The position numbers and the translations under genes were made by a program. The notes under the pieces are model-generated. The model did no database searches, was not told the origin of the DNA, and worked only from the letters and a program-made list of their open reading frames with translations. From positions 1,240,001 through 1,304,000 of the forward strand of contig NC_085888.1 of the NCBI RefSeq assembly GCF_035222375.1: DNA of 64,000 bases. The letters are read 5' to 3'. This document shows, in pieces, positions 46,628 to 58,121 of the stretch (position 1 is its first letter; each line of letters opens with the position of its first letter). The stretch is from Podospora pseudocomata (taxonomy: Eukaryota; Ascomycota; Sordariomycetes; Sordariales; Podosporaceae).

Positions 46628-47278
46628 GGAGGCAGTCATTTTCAGAAGTTTTTATTAGGTAGTTCAGATTGCCAGTGTGGATTGGATGAGATAATGATGA
46701 TTGTGAGCAGGTTGGGATGAACCGAGGGGAATGTGTCAAAAAGCGAGGGATTGAGGGGGGTTAAGTGGGTGCGATGATGTAATCACTTCTCAGGCTACAA
46801 AATACTGGTTATACAACACGGTCAACAAGAAAGAATTCAACTTTACAACTAATGCCATATTAAGAGACTGCGATGTGCCTCTTTAAGCAACTTGACAAAC
46901 TCGGACACGGTGCAACACAAAATCCGCAAAATCCGCCGATTGGTAATCCAACTGAGTGACACAAGTTCAACGCATTGCGCTCATATCACTCCTTGACTGA
47001 CATCATTGATCAAGTCATTTGGAGACCAGGGAAAAGTGTTACTGTCGCCAGTCTGCGGTTAAGGGTGTCTATGGTGTGTTGCAGGGTCTGTATCAGTCTC
47101 CAATATGCAGACAGTAGACGAGGTGCTTCCTAAGTACAGGGGTGAATAGGTAAGGTAGCTTCTCAAGCAACTGTACGCAAACCCATGTTAGGAGTGCGTC
47201 CTAGACATGAAGCTTTGAGTTGGATTTCCACTGTTTTAAAGGCGGGTCTGGTGTAAGAGGCATATTATTTTCAACTTC
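46628..47278. other. Intergenic, SDR promoter side
   Basis: About 650 bp, moderately AT-rich, leading into the repeat island. No ORF or repeat end recognised. Confidence 0.4.
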
Positions 47279-47365
47279 TATCCTAGCTTTCCATACCCGC
47301 TATCCTAGCTTTACATGCTCGTTATCCTAGCTTTATACGGCCCCTATTCTAGCTTTACTATGTCT
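47279..47365. repeat. 22-bp minisatellite, four units
   Basis: Four head-to-tail units of 22 bp (the last 21), each starting TATCCTAGCTTT or TATTCTAGCTTT and differing mainly in the last ten bases. Directly visible. Confidence 0.9.
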
Positions 47366-47584
47366 GAGTCTAGATTTTGTTGTGGAATCTTCTTTCAATT
47401 CAAACCCAATCATAAAGACCGGCGGTATAAGGGAGTAGGTGCCATCCATAAAGGGATAGTAGCCACAGAGTCAACATCACTTTCAAAAATCTCACAACTT
47501 TATTGCAAAGTAACAGGACAAAAGACGAAGAACCATCCTCCCTCATTATAAAATAGTTAATATATAAAAGTAAGTTTACCTATA

Positions 47585-48706
47585 ACGTATATTATAAGCG
47601 AGTCGTACAGTCTCCACCACCCTACAACAACTATCCTCAATTGCAACATAACAACACTATAAACCAACTATAATTACATCAGAAACAGCCGAATCAGACG
47701 ATTCTACAGCCTCCTGGCAAGTACGTGCATTATGTCCAGGCTTGCCGCATACAACACAGCATTGAACCTTTGTACGAGCACCCCCTACACCACTACCATC
47801 CGGCTGCGTTTCTTCCACTGCCTCCCCACCCACGGCCTTCTGGTCTAGTAGATCGTGTGCATCCTGCACAGTAAGTGATCCTCCAAGCCGCACACGTGTT
47901 TTTTTTGGCTCTCCTGCGCTTGCTTAGTGCCTCGTTGGCAAGGTGGTACTGCGCGGCCAAGATGATAAAAGGAGGGATGGCCCAACCGAGGGCATTAACT
48001 CCCTGGATTACCGTTGCCCATTCGCGGTTACCAGGCTGGGCTAGTTTCGCCTTACTAAGGCCGTCCGAGGTCGTAACTACCATGTCCGCGAAGATAATAC
48101 CCATCATAAACCCAGTCTCGTCGAAGTTGTAGATATCGTCATCTACAATACCGTACTTAGCCTTAGTGTTCCGTACGAGCGCAAACCACTCGGCAATGAC
48201 CTTTGGATCCTCGCATTTAGCCCTCTGGTAGTCGTATCTACGCTTAAAACGCGTACGGAGCTGTGGCTGGCGTTTGACGAAGTTATGTGCCCAGAGCTTG
48301 CCAACAGGGGGCACGTCGCGTACGCGTAGCAGTTTGTTGGCCATATCTTCTACACTACGCAATCTTGGTAGAAAAGCTCGCGTACATAGCTCAATAATAT
48401 ATCGGACAATAGCTTCCTCTTCCGATTGAGTCAGCTTTTTCGAATTGGGTGTTATATCGCGTCGTGCAGGCCGGCCGGCGCGTCGGTTAGAGAGAGTCAT
48501 AGCTGGTACGTTGTAGAGCTTAGCTGCAGCTCGGAGGCTTAATTTCTCATTGATTCGAAGAGCCTCAAGGGCTAAGAGTATCCTGGCTTCCTTTGAAGTA
48601 GGAGGCATATTGGGTTGTGGAAAAAATTGATGTTAGGTGTAAGGAGGACGCGTCGTGGTGGAGACTGTACGACTCGCTTATATGTACAACTCGCTTATAA
48701 TATACG
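47585..48706 (-). mobile_element. Pogo/Fot1-like DNA transposon, internally deleted
   Basis: Bounded by ACGTATATTATAAGCGAGT and its complement, with TA at 47583-47584 and 48707-48708. The right TIR holds an extra AAGCGAGT unit (ACTCGCTTATATGTACAACTCGCTT) that the left lacks. Minus strand: 48608 down to about 47940 encodes the transposase N-terminus (LSLRAAAKLYNVPAMTLSNR, NRRAGRPARRDI, FKRRYDYQRAK) and the start of the DDE domain including NFDETGF. It is then joined directly to the tail (NEALSKRRRAKK...) and a CVVCGKPGHNARTC knuckle. The middle and end of the DDE domain are missing, and an A8 run shifts frame before the tail. Non-autonomous; same family as the 12.7 kb copy. Confidence 0.88.
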
Positions 48707-48789
48707 TTATCATATTATAAACTTTACTTTAAAGGATAATTATTCGGCCTTCAAAGATGGTTAATAGGTCTTCAAAATACTTCAGAAGG

Positions 48790-48903
48790 TGTCACGGCGC
48801 TGGTTGGTTCCATACTGCCACGTGCCCCACCTACCCGGTCTGGCAAGATGGGTTGCTCCTGTGGGTGCTTATTGCTGAGTGCAAGACCACAGGATTGTAA
48901 TTC

Positions 48904-48935
<32 letters not shown>

Positions 48936-49005
48936 TTTAGATCAAAATCCTATGAATAAGCAATTTCTTACTTGTGCCTTTGCCTCGGGAAACGCTGCCC
49001 TCACA
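48790..49005 (+). repeat. 5' LTR of the gypsy element
   Basis: 216 bp, with a (CTTT)7 tract at about 48904-48934. Pairs with the 3' LTR. Confidence 0.93.
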
Positions 49006-52000
49006 TCATTTTGATCTCTCCCAACCTGTCCTGGAAGACGTTAAATTCCACCCGAATTGATACCAGAAAAGACAAGGTTTGCGCGAGCTGCAGCTAAGCG
49101 ACACGCGACGCCACATCCCGGACAAGTCGCCAATAACGCGACGAGCCAAGAACAGAATCCCTGAACGAGACCGCCACCATGCCGATTGATCCGGCCAAGG
49201 CGAACAAGCGCGCTGAGGTAGCGCGTAACCAGGCCGACTTTGACGTCATCCTGTTTGAACAAGACCTCCCGAAAGAAGACAAGATCGGTCGCGACTCCTG
49301 CTCTACACTCTCGCCGAGAAGCTCGCGATCCTCCGCCAGAGTGCCGCGCGCACAGCTACCGCGCGTGACAATGTTGACGACACCGAAGCCGACGACGAAG
49401 GCATCGACCTGAGCCGCGTGGGCCAACCGGGCTTCACCGACGAGATCCTCGACTCCTTCCGAGAAGATACCACTGATCAGCTCCCTGCCGAGCGCAACAT
49501 GGTCCCCAGTCGAGTGGACCTCCGCAACGATTTGGTGAAGAATACACAAGATGCCGCCGACTACTATGGTCGCCGCGCCGGCGTCGAGGGGCCAGGTTTT
49601 CCCTTCCGTGTCCTCAACACCGAGAACAAGGCCCTCAATGTCAGAGGGGTGGTCGACTTCGCCCTGTTCAAGAAGATGTACGACACCGATCCCGAAGCCC
49701 TATTCCGCGAAATGAAAATCCGCGTCTTGACGGGAATCGCCCTGGCACAACAGACTCGCGAGCTTCATACCATCGTCACGAAGCTCGACCAGAACCAGTA
49801 CGCCATCAACACCTGGGCTGAGACCTTGTGCCAGGTTATTCAGTCTCAGGACAAGCTGGTACTGTCCAAGCCAGCCCTCGACCAAGAAAATGCCACCGAG
49901 GCCGCCATAGCCCTTGCCGAGTTGGAGGACAGTCTCGACCAAGCTCGTGAGAGCTTCCGCAAGGCCAATGCCGACATGATACAGCTCAAGAATGACAAGG
50001 TGCGCCTGGAGGTCCAATTGGCAGAAGCCCAGGCCGACCTGGATGAGGCTCAGGCGGCCGTCGCTGCTCAACAGACTGCTGCATCTGCCACCGCCGAGTT
50101 GTCAGAACTTCGCCGACAGCTCAGCGAGCGAGACGAAAACATTACCCGCCTTCAACGTACCGTGGCCGAGATGGTGATGTCGAGCCGGGGTGGCACCCCT
50201 ACTCCTTCGGAGACGCCTACCGCCACTACCCACGGCAAAAGTACCAAGGTCGATCCCCCGCCCCTGTGGCACGCCAAAAGGTCCGATGACACCGTCAAGT
50301 TTCACGTATGGTACCGGCAGATGAAGAACAAGATGGAGATTAACGCCGATCACTTCACCAACGATCGTGCTAAATGCGTGTATGTCCAGAGCCGTCTGGC
50401 TGGCGATGCCGCGGACGCCTTGGAGCCGTATCTCCGTGAGGACCACCCCGACTGTCTGACTACGTACGAGGACTTGATGACTCACCTGTACAACGAGTAC
50501 AACGACCCCAACCGCGTCGAGGACGCTAAGAAAGAGTTCAGAAGCTTGTCTACAAACCTGGCGACAGCTTCGCCATCTTCAAGAATAACTTCGTCCGCCT
50601 TGCCGGTGAGATTCGCAAGCCCAAGTCCGAATGGAAGTACGAGTTTAAGGAGAGGCTGTCAGCTTCTCTCCAGATAGGCGCCAACTATGCCTACATGAAC
50701 CCCGACATCGAGTTCAATGGCTACGTCCTGCACTGCGCCGAGATGGCCCGCAACCTCGACAATGTTCGCAAGAACAAGGAACAGAAGGCCAAGGAGAAGG
50801 AGACCTCCTCTAACTCTTCGGGCACTGGTGGTGGGAAGAGTAATGGTCGTCGTGGTAAGGAGAAAGGCAATGGCTCCGGCAAGGCCTCGACTCCCAGCAC
50901 GTCCACTTCCTTGGGCAGCACTGGAGGTTCCAAGCTCCCTGGTCGTGCCTCTCCTGAGGAGCTCCGCAAGCTCATCGCTGAAGGGCGCTGCTTCACCTGC
51001 CGTGAGCAAGGCCATGTGACCATCGAATGCCCTCGCAAGGCGGAAAAGGAGAAAGAGAAAGAGACCCGCATTCAGGCCATCATCGATCGCCACTCGCCTA
51101 CCGAGTCTTCCTCCAACAAGGACTTGGTGAACGAGAGCTCTGACGACGATCAGTCAAAAACAACTAGCCCTGGGTAATGAGGTCTCCCCAGGGGAAGTGT
51201 CGACAGTGCTGGTGCGGCAGGCTATCGCGGCGATCGCGGAACAAAAGGGATTCCCCATATCTGATTATGTGGGAGGAGAGTCCTTTCTCCATAGGTGCTC
51301 CATAGAGAATAATGGTACCGAGATTACTACACAAGCATTGATTGACACGGGAGCTAACGGTAATACGTTTATAAGTGTGAAGTTCGCAAGGCACTTGAGA
51401 AAGAGGCTGGGCCTGAAACAGAGAGATGATTTCGAGCCAGTCCCCATCGGCGGGTACGATGGAAAGAGCTCCCAGAGCATTGATTTGGCTATGAAGGGAA
51501 CGCGTTGAGAATCGCTGGACGAGTGTTCCCGGCAGACTGGATGCTGGTCATCAACATGCCACAAGACATGATAATAGGCAGGAAGTGGCTATCCCGTCAC
51601 AACGCGTGGGTCAACACGAAGACACGCACCCTGCTGTTCCCGGATGAGTTGAACGCCCTGACGGGATGCGACCCCTGGAGGAAACCCGAGAACAGGTCCA
51701 GAGCAGAATCAAGGAGCTAGAGTTGCGGGAACAGCTCGATAGGCAGCGCGAGAAGCAGCTTGAGAAGGAGGTGCAACTAATCCCACATCGCCACATTACG
51801 CTGGCCAGTCTGGATTGGAGCCTCCCAACAAACCCAGGACATCTGAGTGCAAGAGAACGCCCTGTGGCGCGCATGTATCGCGAACTATGCGCGGTACACA
51901 TCGAGAAGCCGCCGCCCCGACCCAAAAGCCGAAGCTTGCGGCTTTCAAGCTGGACATCATGACGCTCGACGCAGCTCCATTTACGCTGGCCTCGAGAGCC

Positions 52001-55000
52001 ACCGGATCCGAGACCTTCATCACCAGTCTCGCCGAGATCGATGCGTACATACAAGATAAGAAGGCCGCAGAGGAGGCCCTGCCAGATGACGAAGAATCCC
52101 TCAAGGAGGCTGTGGCCCGATGCGTTCCCGCAGTGTACAGGGACTACTATGATGTTTTCAGCAAGAAGGAGTCTGACGAAATCGCACCCCACAGGCCAGG
52201 GCGCGATCACAAGATTGAGTTGGAGCCGAATCGGTCAGCCTCAGAACTGGGGCCTGTCCCTTATACAAAATGTCCCTGGAAGAATTGGAAGAATGTCGGA
52301 AGTACATCACCGAGCAGCTACAGAAGGGCTGGATTGTACCCAGCAACACCCCGTGGGCGGCCCCTGTGCTGTTCGTGAGAAAGGCCAACGGTACATTGCG
52401 ACTTTGCGTCGATTACCGCAAGCTCAACGCCCTCACGAAGAAGGACCGTTACCCCTTCCGCTGATTGACGAGACCATCAGCCGGCTGTCGAAGGCCAAGA
52501 TATTCACGAAGATAGATGTTCGGTCAGCGTTCAACCGGATACGCATGGCTCCGGAGAGCGAGGACCTGACGTCGTTCCGCACTCGATACGGCTCGTACAA
52601 GTACAAGGTGCTACCGTTTGGGTTGACCAACGGTCCCGCCACCTTCCAGAGATATATCAACGAGACACTCATAGACTGCCTCGATCGATTCTGTTCGGCA
52701 TACATGGACGACATCATCATCTATTCAGAATCAGAAGCCGAACACGAGATACATGTCAAGACAGTGCTGGGAAGCTGCGGGACGCCGGCCTCCAAGCAGA
52801 TATCAAGAAATGCGAGTTCCACACCAAGAGCACAAAGTTCTTGGGCTTCATTATTGGAGTTGACGGTGTGGCAGTGGACCCTGAGAAGGTCGCCGCGGTA
52901 GCAGACTGGCAGGTGCCTACGTCTGTGAAGGGAGTGCAAGCTTTCCTAGGCTTTTGCAACTTCTACCGCAAGTTTGTGTTTGAATACAGTCGTGTGGCCC
53001 GACACCTCACGAGGCTCACCAGAAAGGATCAGCCATGGTTATGGGGATCGGCACAACAGGAGGCTTTCGATACTCTGAAAAACGACTGTTGAGCGCACCG
53101 GTGTTGCGGTACTTCGATCACTCTTTGCCAACGCGAGTTGAGACGGATTCCTCCGACGGGGTGGTGGCCGGAGTGCTCTCGCAGCTGTGCCCTGCCGATA
53201 AGCAGTGGCACCCGGTAGCTTTCTTCTCCGAGACCATGAAAGGAGCCGAGCACAATTACCCGATCCATGATAAAGAGCTGCTAGCGGTTGTCCGCGCGCT
53301 AGAGAATTGGAGATCAGAGCTGGTGGGCCTGCGGGAGCAGCCTTTCACCATCATCACAGACCACCAGGCATTGGAGTACTTCAGCACCAAGCGACTCCTT
53401 AACGTCAGACAGGCTGGCTGGGCGACTACCATGTCTCAGTACAACTTCATCATCACGTATCGCCCGGGCACCGAGAATGCCGCCGCCGACGCCTTGTCAC
53501 GAAAATCCGAGGATGTGAGAACTCAAAAGGAACGGAAAGATGTTGAGCGCACGATGAGGATCTTCCGCAAGGCTGGCACAGAGGAGCTCGCCGACATTCA
53601 TCTCATCGACCTCTGCGCAGAAGATGCCATTGACCTTATGGCTCTCGATGAGGATGTGCCCGCCCCGGACGACTCAGGCATGGTCCTCCTTGACCAACTG
53701 TTGGAAGCCAACAAAACCGATGAGAGCCTCTCCGTCTGGCGCGCGAAGGCTGGGGGATAGCGACGACGAGTCAGACTCCCCTTTTCGATCCGAAACCAGC
53801 TTTTGATGCACGATGGGCGCCTCGTCGTCCCCGAAACGAATAACCTGAGAACGTTTGTCATACGAGAGGTCCACAGTAGACTGCTGTCGGCACACCCGGG
53901 CCGCAACAAGACCAGGAAGATGGTGAGCCAACGCTACTGGTGGCCAGGCCTGATAGCAGACTGTGACAGGTACGTCGCCAACTGCGAATGTAGGCCCTCG
54001 AAAAAGCCAAAAGACAAGACACCGGGATTGCTGCACCCAATCCCCCCGCCCGACCGGTCATGGCAACACCTCGTGGTTGACTTCAAGAGCATGCCTAAAG
54101 ACAAGAAGGGCTACGATAACGCCTTGGTGATGATCGATCGGCTGAGCAAGATCGTGTGGACAGTCCCATGTACCACCAGCGCCACAGCAAAGGATGCGGC
54201 TCTCTTCTACTACGAAGGTCCTTTTAGGATCTTTGGTATGCCACTCCAGATTACCAGCGATCGAGGACCGCAGTTTGTCGCCGACTTTATGGACGAGATA
54301 TCCAAGATCACGGGCATCAAGTGGAAACTGTCCAGCTCCGGTCACTCCCAGACTGCCGGGCAGGCGGAGATCATGAACCAGTACCTCGACCAGAGATTGC
54401 GACCGTTCGTCAACCACAACCAAGACAACTGGTCGATGGCACTACCTGCCATGGACATGGTGCAGAACTCAACACCGCAAGACAGCACCGGGTTGGAGCC
54501 CACGAAGTCATCATGGGCTTCCCTATGCCGGTCCATTGGGACTGGTCACGAAGGACTGACTTGACAAAGAAGATGACCGTACGTGAAAGGATGAACCGAG
54601 AAGACGCCCAAGAACATTTCTTGCGTCTTAAGACGTATGCCGACTCGGCGCGAGAGAGCATCGCTAAGGCCCAAGAGAAGCAGGCCCAACAAGCAAACAA
54701 GCACCGCCGCGAGCCCGACTTCAAGCCTAAGGACCGCGTGTATATCATCAAGAAGGCCTGGTCTACCGACAGACCCAGTGACAAATTGGATTACCCACTC
54801 ACCCGTCAACATTACGAAATCGAGAAAATGGTCGGCCACTCATACCAACTGAAGCTGCCGGACAGTTGGCGCGCCTCTCGCGTGTTCCATGCGGATCGCC
54901 TGCGCAAGTATCCCAACAACCCATTACCAGGGCAAGAGAATGAGAATCCGGGACCAGAGGAGGTCGGTGGAGAGGAGGAATGGGAGGTGGATAAGGTGTT

Positions 55001-55383
55001 GACGTCGAGGGAGTACTATGGCAAGTTGCAGTACCAGGTGCAGTGGAGAGGATGGGATCCTGACCCGACGTGGTACGATGCCAGTGGGTTCAAGAACGCT
55101 GCGGCAAAGCTGAAGGAGTATCACGAGCAGTACCCGGAGAAGGCGGGGCCACCGTTGAGGTTGGATGTATGGGAGAGGGCAGCGTTGGAGGATAAGCTGG
55201 ATGAGGATCACGAGATGGATAACGTGCCGGTGGAGAAGAAGCCGAGTTTGAGGAGGTCACGTCGAAAAAAGGGGGGAAATGGACAGGAAATAGACCGTGG
55301 AAAACGGCACAGGTTCGAACCGTCGACGGAGAAATTTTTTTTTAAAAGCTCCGCGGTCGAAGCTCGCTCGTTGGGGGGGGTGA

Positions 55384-55497
55384 TGTCACGGCGCTGGTTG
55401 GTTCCATACTGCCACGTGCCCCACCTACCCGGTCTGGCAAGATGGGTTGCTCCTGTGGGTGCTTATTGCTGAGTGCAAGGCCACAGGATTGTAATTC

Positions 55498-55537
<40 letters not shown>

Positions 55538-55607
55538 TTTAGATCAAAATCCTATGAATAAGCAATTTCTTACTTGTGCCTTTGCCTCGGGAAACGCTGC
55601 CCTCACA
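55384..55607 (+). repeat. 3' LTR of the gypsy element
   Basis: 224 bp; the 8-bp excess over the 5' LTR is two extra CTTT units. It is followed by GAAGG, matching the 5' flank. Confidence 0.93.
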
Positions 55608-55618
55608 GAAGGCCTATT

Positions 55619-56064
55619 TGTTACGTCCCAAACGTAATACCCCTATACAGGAACCACTGGGTGGTACCCGAGGTGCTGGGCACCTCAGCCAATCATTGGG
55701 CCAGGGATGGAAAGACCCACAAGCCCCCGTGCAACCAATCAGGAGTTGCTCAGTCTGATCAGTGGCCAAGACCACTGAGCACACTGAGCAAGGTACAAAG
55801 ATACTTCAGAAATATATGTAGACAGCTTGACATAAATAGGGGGGAGCGCCGGGCGCTCCCCGTATCGAGGAATCTGATTCCTCATGCAAGCAATTCAAGT
55901 TCATTTGTCTACAATCTACTTTCAGTAGCTCTTTGTTAGAACAACCTGTTGTTGACAGTGAACCCGTGTCTGAGACGCTTGTCACAACCTTCGATCATCC
56001 TGTCATATTCACCTTCGGCGTACTGCCTTGCAGTCTGTATCCATTCCTGGTGCAGGTTGTAACA
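55619..56064. mobile_element. Solo LTR (446 bp) with target duplication CTATT
   Basis: Starts TGTTACGTCCC and ends GGTTGTAACA; TGTTAC/GTAACA are inverted ends. CTATT flanks it at 55614-55618 and 56065-56069. It contains CCAAT boxes (AGCCAATCATTGG, ACCAATCAGGAG), an ATATAT box near 55813 and a GGGAGCGCC/GGGCGCTCCCC hairpin near 55843-55862. A third LTR family in the window. Only 6 bp separate the gypsy target duplication (ending 55612) from this LTR. Confidence 0.92.
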
Positions 56065-56069
56065 CTATT

Positions 56070-56976
56070 GACTATTTTACAGGCCCATAAATTATCTTTA
56101 AAAGCCTATGGACTATCTTTTAGGGCATACTAACCTACTTTGGTGTCCCAATTATTTTGTGGCAAGGGTACCATCATGTCTTGTCTCACTATCAATTTAA
56201 TCAATTCGCAACTAGAACATCTGACACAATACTGCTGCGGTCTATCGCCCCCCAAACCTGCCATTATCGAGTACTTCTCGACTCATATCGGTCGATGGAG
56301 GGTAGCTAGACAAAACAGACTAGCTTCCTACATAAAACAGCCCTTAACATACCAGGCATTTGCACAAGCCTGCATTGAAAGTTCTTTTCTCCTGGGCAAA
56401 ACCAACCCCTACTTCATGCCAAGCTACCAGCCATGCAGCAATATTCCAACCTACTCGCCATTACCACTTTCAAACACTGCAATTATTTACAGATTTCCCT
56501 ACGCAAAAGTTCAATGGCCAGGGCACCCGCTATTACATTGAAATACTTGCCGTAAGAACTGGTGCCCCTGAACTGTTATGCACCATCACTTCCACCACTA
56601 CCACCCGCTAAATCCATCACAGCTTCACAAACGGGCTTTAATTGGTTTGTCCCATTCACAGGTCAAAGGCAGTGGAGAGATGCGCGCAACAATCGGTGAA
56701 CAGCGAGAAGACGATTTTTCCATACAAATATGGGGTTAGCAATGCAGAAACACCCCTTGATCAATTGTTGACTATTTGCGTGTTATTGAGGAGGCTTGTC
56801 GAATTTATGTCTCCACTCTTGGTCCATGATCTTACAATCCAACCCGTTTGTCATGTTGTTCCAGGCACTCCACACCAATATGTCCCAATTGGCCGTACTA
56901 TTCACCATGTGCATGGTATGCTGTTTTCCTGGCCCTTTGTCAGCTTCATAGACGCTATTTTCAGCCGTCCCCCACT
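56070..56976. other. Repeat-island edge, no clear gene
   Basis: ORFs on both strands overlap. A minus-strand frame at 56980-56783 (with NSTANWDILVWSAWNNMTNG) is protein-like and could be the decayed end of the eqolisin-like gene, but I cannot prove it. Nothing else recognised. Confidence 0.35.
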
Positions 56977-57638
56977 TCATCCCCTTCCACTAAACCATAG
57001 ATTTATGGGGGATACCATAGAAGCAGAGAGCGGGCAGCCGCCCAGTTCGCACCCTTCAAGCACAGCGCAGGTATATGATATCGTTGACGTCTTGATTCCA
57101 GAAGGCCTTGGTCGTCCCGTTGTAGAGCTCGACCCTACCCGACTTGCTCGAATTGGCAATGATCTGGACACCAATTTCGTCGCCGGAGAGAACCTCGAAC
57201 TCCGGGTGTACAATTGACCCCCAATCTGCGTGGTGTAGAAGGTGTAGTATTGGGGGGCGGTGTTCGAGGTGAGATTTTGGGTGATAGCAACACCAGCGCG
57301 GAAGGTGGAGTGAGGACATTCGACGATGCCGTCGCTGGTGACAGCGAACTCGATCCACTGCGTATATTTGGTAGCTGAGAGGAGGGGCATGGTGATGTTC
57401 GCGTCCGCCAAAGAGATAAGGCTGCCGCCGGTTATCCGGACAGAATGGCCAGCTTGGTTGAGAGTATACCACGGGGCGTTGAAGCTGGCATTATTGCCCG
57501 TGAATGGGGAGATGTTGCCGGTCAAGTTGAGGGCCGGCAAGACTATAGCAGAGGAAGGCTGCCAGAAGTAGGGCTTGACAGGAGGTGTGAGGGCGTAGGC
57601 AGAAGCCACGAGGGCGAAGGCAGAAAAGCAAACTTCAT
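56977..57638 (-). pseudogene. Second eqolisin-like secreted protein, frame-broken
   Basis: ATG at 57638 begins MKFAF; one base later in frame the sequence reads SAFALVASAYALTPPV, a good signal peptide, so a T is likely missing from the TTTT run. The body has LNQAGHSVRITGGSL, YTQWIEFAV, STFRAGVAITQN and YYTFYTTQIGG. A second one-base shift at a GGGGG run (about 57220) joins to IVHPEFEVLSGDEIGVQII and GRVELYNGTT, the peptidase-G1 pattern (GD.I.V......G.V.I.N.T). The position of the catalytic Gln (LQAG/LQTG) reads FRAG, so it was probably already non-catalytic. No clear AEWIVE motif follows. Host gene, probably decayed. Confidence 0.55.
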
Positions 57639-58121
57639 GTTAACTGCGCCTGGGTATGTAACCGAGAGATGTTTGCGGAGATTTCGGTTGCAGTTTGGGT
57701 ACGGCAAGGTTCAAGGAAATGAAAAAAATGAAGGAAAGAGGAAGACTCTTTACACTGGAGGATGGCGAGCTTGGTAGATGACGACGAGCAAACACCAAGC
57801 TCCCGTTTCGTTGCCTGCCACGAGACACAGACCGCGATGACCACGAGGTGCCAAAGTGCCACCATCGGTTTGCGCTGTTTCGCAATCAGCAGTGGCTCAA
57901 AAGAGATGAAAGCGGTATAACTGAACCTGTCAGGGAGGCCCAATATGGGGCATGAAAAAATCACGGCCGGTACCTGATAGATAGCACTCTGACTCCGCCT
58001 CGTGGCAAACAAACGGTGATGCAATCTCAATTCAGGGGTATCACGTTAACGCATGCAACGACTGTTCTACTCCGCCCAGGTTCATGTTCATTCGAGTTAT
58101 ATACATTCGGGAACGCACGGA
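57639..58121. other. Intergenic between eqolisin-like pseudogene and thioesterase
   Basis: About 480 bp: promoter side of the broken gene and 3' flank of the thioesterase, both on the minus strand. Nothing else recognised. Confidence 0.4.

Larger units (their letters stand above)
48790..55607 (+). mobile_element. Ty3/gypsy chromovirus, full-length by structure but coding region broken
   Basis: LTRs 48790-49005 and 55384-55607, both TGTCACGGCG...CCCTCACA; target duplication GAAGG at 48785-48789 and 55608-55612. The LTRs differ by one substitution plus two CTTT units, so the insertion looks recent. Parts in order: gag (about 49180-51177) with a CCHC knuckle, aspartic protease (DTGAN, about 51350), reverse transcriptase (YMDD, about 52700), RNase H (about 53100-53510), integrase (about 53850-54560), and a C-terminal chromodomain (about 54980-55140). 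A G-rich polypurine tract precedes the 3' LTR. The coding region has about ten interruptions, so it is a fossil despite its young LTRs. Chromodomain and order place it with fungal chromoviruses. Confidence 0.93.

Noticed and set aside
55310-55325. T-loop-like GGTTCGAACC
   Set aside because: No acceptor stem, D arm or anticodon arm around it. It lies inside the retroelement and is a chance palindrome.
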